The notes under the pieces: model-generated
Told to the model about the DNA's origin: nothing
Seen by the model: only the letters and a program-made list of their open reading frames with translations
The model's database searches: none
Made by a program: the position numbers and the translations under genes
Shown here: one piece after another, positions 59,501 to 64,000 of the stretch
How the letters are laid out: each line of letters begins with the position of its first letter
Numbering within the stretch: the stretch's first letter is position 1
NCBI RefSeq assembly: GCF_964656455.1
Contig: NC_135721.1
Location: 81,758,754-81,822,753 of the forward strand
Direction: 5' to 3'
Length of the DNA stretch: 64,000 bases
From: Halichoerus grypus
Lineage: Eukaryota > Chordata > Mammalia > Carnivora > Phocidae

Positions 59501-60533
59501 TTATCTTTATTATTTCTCCTCTCCTGATGGGTTTAGGCTTTATTTGCTGTTCTTTCTCCAGCTCCTTTAGGTGTAGTGTTAGGTTGTGTATTTGAGACCT
59601 TTCTTGTTTCTAGAGAAAGGTTTGTATCTCTATATACTTTCCTCTTAGGACTGCCTTTGCTGCATCCCAAAGATTTTGAACAGTTGTGTTTTCATTTTCA
59701 TTTGTTTCCATGAATTTTTTAAATTCTTCTTTAATTACCTGGTTGACCTGTTCATTCTTTAGTAGGATGCTCCTACTAAATACATGCCTCCATGTATTTG
59801 AGTTCTTTCCAACTTTCCTCTTGTGATTGAGTTCTAGTTTCAAAGCATTGTGGTCTGAAAATAGGCAGGGAATGATCCCAATTTTTTGATACCGGTTGAG
59901 ACCTGATTTGTGACCTAGGATGTGATCTCTTCTGGAGAATGTTCCATCGGCACTAGAGAAGAATGTGTATTCTGTTGCTTTGGGATGGAATGTTCTGAAT
60001 ATATCTGTGAAGTCCATTTGGTCCAGTGTGTCATTTAAAGCCCTTATTTCCTTGTTGATCTTTTGCTTAGATGTTCTGTCCATTTCAGTGAGGGGAGTGT
60101 TAAAGTCCCCCACTATTATTGTATTGTTGTCAATGTGTTTCTTTGCTTTTGTTATTAATTGCCTTATATAATTGGCTGCTCCCATGTTAGGGTCATGGAT
60201 ATTTACAGTAATTAGATCTTGCTGGATAGACCCTTTAAGTAGGATATAGTGTCCTTCCTCATCTCTTATTACAGTCTTTGGTTTAAAATCTAATTTGTCT
60301 GCTATAAGGATTGCCACCCCAGCTTTCTCTTGGTGTCCATTAGCATGGTAAATTGTTTTCCACCCCCTCACTTTCAATCTGGGGGTGTCTTTGGGTCTGA
60401 AATGAGTCTCTTGCAGACAGCATATCGATGGGTCTTGTTTTTTTATCCTATCTGATAGCCTGTGTCTTTTGATTGGGGCATTTAGCCCATTTACAGTCAG
60501 GGTAATTATTGAAAGATATGAACTTAGTGCCAT
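56507..60533 (-). pseudogene. L1 ORF2, disrupted; endonuclease domain still open
   Basis: It starts at 60533 and the reconstructed stop is at 56507. The first 307 codons (59610-60533) are open and contain the apurinic-endonuclease-like domain with its key blocks: TVNGLNAP (Asn), CCLQETHF (Glu), VGDFNTPL (Asp) and SDHNALKL (Asp-His). The RT motif is mutated: the usual FADD reads FAED at about 58220-58231. A SINE at 58649-58839 and frameshifts near 57600, 58370 and 59610 also break it. The protein would be endonuclease-only at best. Confidence 0.92.
58649..58839 (+). mobile_element. Can-SINE inside L1 ORF2, plus strand
   Basis: GCACCTGGATGGCTCAGTTGG to AAATAAATAAATAAATAAAATCTT. A perfect 19-bp duplication (aaatcccacttggtcgtgg, 58630-58648 and 58840-58858) flanks it. 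It is one of the least diverged SINEs here and clearly younger than its host L1. Confidence 0.97.
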
Positions 60534-60613
60534 TGTATTGCCTGTAAGGTGACTATTATTGTATATTGTCTCTGTCCTTTCTCATCTATGTTACTTTTAG
60601 GCTCTCTCTTTGC

Positions 60614-61504
60614 TTAGAGGACTCCTTTCAAGTTTTCTTGTATGGGTGGTTTTGTGTTTGCAAATTCCTTCAGTTTTTGTTGGTCCTGGAACCTCTTTAT
60701 CACTCCTATTTTCAACGACAGCCTAGTGGTTATAGTATTCTTGGCTGCATATTTTTCTCATTTAGTGCTCTGAATATATCATGCCAGTTCTTTCTGGCTT
60801 GCCAGGTCTCTGTGGATAGGTCTGTTGCCAATCTAATGTTTCTACTATTGTAGGTTGCAGACCTCTTGTCCCAAGCTGCTTTCAGGATTTCCTCTTTGTC
60901 TCTGAGACTCGTAAGTTTTACTATTAGATGTTGGGGTGTTGACCTATTTTTATTGATTTTGAGAGGGGTTCTCTGTGCCTCCTGGATTTTGATGCCTGTT
61001 TCCTTCCCCAAATTAGGGAAGTTCTCTGCTATAATTTGCTCCAATATACCTTCTGCCCCTCTCTCTCTTTCTTCTTCTTCTGGGATCCCAAATATTCTAA
61101 TGTTGTCTCATCTTATGGTATCACTTATCTCTCGAATTCTGCCCTCGTGATCCAGTAGTTGTTTATCTTTCTTTTTCTCAGCTTCTTTATTTTCCATCAT
61201 TTGGTCTTCTATATCACTAATTCTCTCTTCTGCCTCATTTATTCTAGCAGTTAGAGTCTCCATTTTGGATTGCACCTCATTAATAGCCTTTTTGAATTCG
61301 ACTTGGTTAGATTTTAGTTCTTTTATTTCTCCAGAAAGGGTTTCTCTAATATCTTCCATGCTTTTTCAAGCCCAGCTAGTATCTTTAAAATTGTCATTCT
61401 GAACTCTAGTTCCGACATCTTACTAATGTCCATACTGATTAGGTCCCTGGCAGTTGGTACTGCCTCTTGTTCTTTTTTTTAGGTGATCTTTTCTGTCCTG
61501 TCAT
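60614..61504 (-). pseudogene. L1 ORF1, disrupted
   Basis: The ATG is at 61504, just after the splice-like junction at 61510/61511, and the stop is at 60614. The coiled coil (MEDIRETLSGEIKELKSNQ, 61359 down), RRM-like part and C-terminus (WHDIFRALNEKNMQPRIL, to 60730) are in different frames, so several frameshifts separate them. Confidence 0.9.
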
Positions 61505-61668
61505 TTTGTCCTTCCAGAAAGTAGTCACTTTTCTGCTCAGAGAGTTGCTGCTATTCTTTTCTTCGATCTCCTGTTGTAGGTGTTCAGAATGGTTTGATCC
61601 CTATCTAGCTGAATTCCTGGGACCAGGTGAAATTTAGGTCTCCTACTCCTCCACCATCTTGCTCCTCC

Positions 61669-62994
61669 CCAGATATTGCTTTTTTTCAAGATAACTTCCA
61701 ATCCACGTTAAAGAGCCTTGCATGGAAGGATGGTCATAGTTTGGCATTACATGGTACATGGGTTGCGGGATGGTTACATAGGGTTATTTGGCAGCAAAGA
61801 ATAAAGGAGAATAATTTAGCTGGAGTAGGAGCATGGGTTTAGGAAAGATTATTCAGTGGAATAATGTCTACTTTTGGTGTCGCATGCATATTGGAGGCTG
61901 AGTACTAGGGGGCAGAGTATGAACATAGCATTGAAATGAGACAAAACAGGCATGTATACATTAGTATTGCATTTTTTGTTTTATTTTGTTTTGTTTAATT
62001 CAAGAGCCAGTATTTGTGAAAGACATAGAAGATCATATGAAGAACGATTTTAACTGGAGAATTGAAATCTAATTTCAAGAACAAAGTGTGAAGGGTTTAT
62101 TAGTCTTTTTTTTTTTTTTTAATTACATTTAGTTTCTTAAAAACATCACATTTTCTCTTACATTGAGTCATTATCCTCAGTCATTTGGGGGAAACCCCTT
62201 TGAGAAACCTTAAATTTCAATGCCTTTTGAATCTTTTGAAACTACTTATTCAAGTTATTGAATTATTCAAATATTCAAATTAGTGAATTTCCACCATTTC
62301 TTCTCTGACTTCATCTTTCTTTTTCTTATTTTGTAAATCTGTGCCTTCATCTTTCCCTTCTCAATTCCATTTTAGTATAGACAGCCCAATAACCCCTGTT
62401 CCAATTTCATTTGCCTCTCCTCTTCTTTTGGATTGCATGTGAGCCCTGTACTCACTGACAGTGTCAGCCCTCTACTCTGTAACACTGTTAATTTTCTCAT
62501 TACTTCTCCACAACTTCCTAATGTGTATTCTTTGTAATATCCACTGCCTCTTTTCTTTGATGTTAGAAGTCAAGGCACTGATGGTCAAAAGGATTAAACT
62601 ATCCATTAGGTTTGCCACAAATGCATTGTGTGTTCCATTATATTGTAGATATTTAATGCTGCCCATGGTAAATTTTGACTTTTCTACTAATCTTATTTTA
62701 CTGAAGATCATTTTTGTATTACTCATTGGAAACCCAGGAAATGTTTCTTAGTGAAAGCTGGCAAAATCATTACATATACTTTCACTCTCTTAACTTTAAG
62801 CCTATGTTAAGTATACATGTTTCTAATTTGCTAAGAGCCCTCAGCCATTCTGCTGGATTCCTTATTTGCTGACCCTTATCCTGGGCTACTTTCTACATGC
62901 ATATGTAAGTATGTGCAAATATCTTTTATCTTAAACAAAGATTACCCTATATTTCCCTGATCATACTCAAGCCATCCCAGATTATTTCAACTCT
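61669..62994. other. Unassigned sequence
   Basis: About 1.3 kb with a poly(T) run at 62107-62123. The frames at 62461-62751 (plus) and 62472-62726 (minus) overlap and have no domain. Confidence 0.45.
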
Positions 62995-63325
62995 TCTAGC
63001 CATTGCTCATGCTTCTCCTTTTGCTGGAAACACAATCTTCTTTCTCATCTGGATATTATTTTATTAATCTTCAAGATGCAACTTGGAGATGCTATCTCCT
63101 ACGTGAAGACTACTTTTTCCCCTTATTACTATCAAAGTCAGATTCTTTCATTGCTTTCTCCCATAACCCTTTGGTATTACCTCCATGTATCCTCCATAAT
63201 CTCTGAGCTGGTCCTTAGCAAAACACAGTGATTGCTATCCATCACTGCATTCCCAGGAAATGAAATAGCCTGAGCCACAGCATGTACTCACTATAGTGAA
63301 GGAGTGATTGAATGCATAAATTAAT
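62995..63325 (+). mobile_element. L2 3'-end segment, plus strand
   Basis: cattgctcatgcttctccttttg, taatcttcaagatgcaacttg, tatctcctacgtgaagact, then catcactgcattcccagg and gaaggagtgattgaatgc follow the order of the L2 3' end. Confidence 0.75.
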
Positions 63326-64000
63326 GAACCAGAAGGCAGCTTAAATGTACCCTTTTTTTCCCAATCTAAAGACCTATGTTGTCTGTTGAAAAGTCGCAGA
63401 TGGTAGCACCAAGAGGAGCAGTCCTTTGGCACAGGCTCTGGAGCAAATATTTCTCCAACAGAGGCTGTATCATTTTGGCTGCTGTGGTTACTCTCAAATA
63501 GCTGTCTTATTCTTAGCTTTGATCCATGACATATTAGCTATAGTTGATGTGGAAAACACAGAGCTGCTAAATCAGGAAAGACTTTCAGCATGCTTAATTA
63601 CTATCAGTGATATAAGAAAGACTGCCTTCTTACCAGTAATCTATAGTTTTAATAATAACAAAAATGCATTTCATATGTTTGAGTGGTACAAATCCATGGT
63701 TATTGTACATCAAGGTGGCTTTAGCTCTACTCTATAGCCATTTGGTGAGAGGATTAAAAGCCTTAATAATTAATTCTCAGATAATATCACATCTGGGAGG
63801 CATTCACCTTCTTATTTGAGACCTCAATGGCAAAGTGGAGTTTGGTGAGATTGTGTATATTTCCAGGAAAAATGAGGTAATGCTTAACCTAGAAAAATGT
63901 ATCTTAGAACATCTTGAGAATCAAAGTACTCCATAGAGATACTACTAGAAAAGATGATCTTGAGAGGCAGTTGTGTTGCTTATAAAATAGAAAAGCCTGA
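63326..64000. other. Unassigned sequence
   Basis: About 670 bp. The 103-codon frame at 63426-63737 (MAQALEQIFLQQRLYHFGCC...) has no domain I recognise, no homologue I can name and no codon signature I trust. I treat it as chance. Confidence 0.45.

Larger units (their letters stand above)
56041..61668 (-). mobile_element. L1 (type B), both termini, 5'UTR removed (splice-like)
   Basis: Minus strand from the L1 5' terminus (ggggaggagcaagatggtgg, at 61668 going down) to the 3' end at 56041. It has about 160 bp of the 5' end, then a direct jump at 61510/61511 to the last bases before the ORF1 ATG, then ORF1, ORF2 and the double 3'UTR. The missing 5'UTR corresponds to 9611-11455 of the copy at 9434. 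A plus-strand SINE lies at 58649-58839. I could not find a clear target-site duplication. Confidence 0.93.

Noticed and set aside
63426..63737. 103-codon frame near the right edge as a possible exon
   Set aside because: No domain recognised and a T-rich composition. It may be chance, and cannot be resolved without alignment or expression data.

Overview
This is a vertebrate nuclear window from a carnivoran mammal, almost certainly intergenic or deep-intronic DNA. The main evidence is seventeen Can-SINE copies. These tRNA-Lys-derived SINEs have a head reading GGCGCCTGGGTGGCTCAG, a (CT)-rich body and an AATAAATAAAATCTT tail. The copies look neither like the young canid SINEC_Cf type nor the felid SINEC_Fc type. 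Together with the L1 3' ends, this points to an arctoid caniform (bear, seal or mustelid lineage); that placement is inference from memory of the families. I see no intact host protein-coding gene, no tRNA or rRNA gene, no CRISPR array and no operon-like organisation. Nothing here is a credible new molecular system. The interesting content is retrotransposon biology.

Layout. 1-3.3 kb: a young SINE, a short L1 3' end and an ancient antisense L1 with a long 3'UTR. 3.56-7.21 kb: an L1 whose 5' part is inverted exactly as twin priming predicts. 7.2-17.6 kb: an ancient antisense L1 split by a 7.3-kb young L1 with both termini (9434-16718, 15-bp target-site duplication), which itself carries a SINE. 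17.6-23.9 kb: MIR, L2, old L1, a GATAGA microsatellite and SINEs. 23.94-25.67 kb: a 5'-truncated L1. 26-37 kb: SINEs, a ~42-bp CA-rich minisatellite (27.45-28.16 kb), an ancient L1 ORF1/5' region, an MLT1-like LTR, a possible ERV LTR and a MIR. 37.1-40.2 kb: a TG minisatellite and a mid-age antisense L1 with two old SINEs. 40.34-45.10 kb: an L1 with both ends and a 16-bp TSD but an internal ~2.5-kb deletion. 45.1-51.6 kb: unassigned DNA, a long ancient L2, a 76-bp L1 stub, and a MIR interrupted by an LTR. 51.59-52.47 kb: a processed retrocopy of BTF3 on the minus strand. 52.5-55.8 kb: the most repeat-poor block. 56.04-61.67 kb: a minus-strand L1 that reaches the 5' terminus but lacks almost all of its 5'UTR across a splice-like junction. 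61.7-64 kb: mostly unassigned, with an L2 piece.

The young L1 copies fall into two 3'-end types. Type A (3562-7212; 23943-25670) goes straight from the ORF2 stop into a G-rich 3'UTR. Type B (9434-16718; 40336-45103; 56041-61668) has its own 3'UTR ending in an internal poly(A), followed by a second module homologous to the type A 3'UTR. Every L1 ORF2 here is disrupted by stops, frameshifts, deletion, inversion or a SINE. The L1s would have supplied the machinery that mobilised the SINEs and made the BTF3 retrocopy, but no copy in the window looks competent now.
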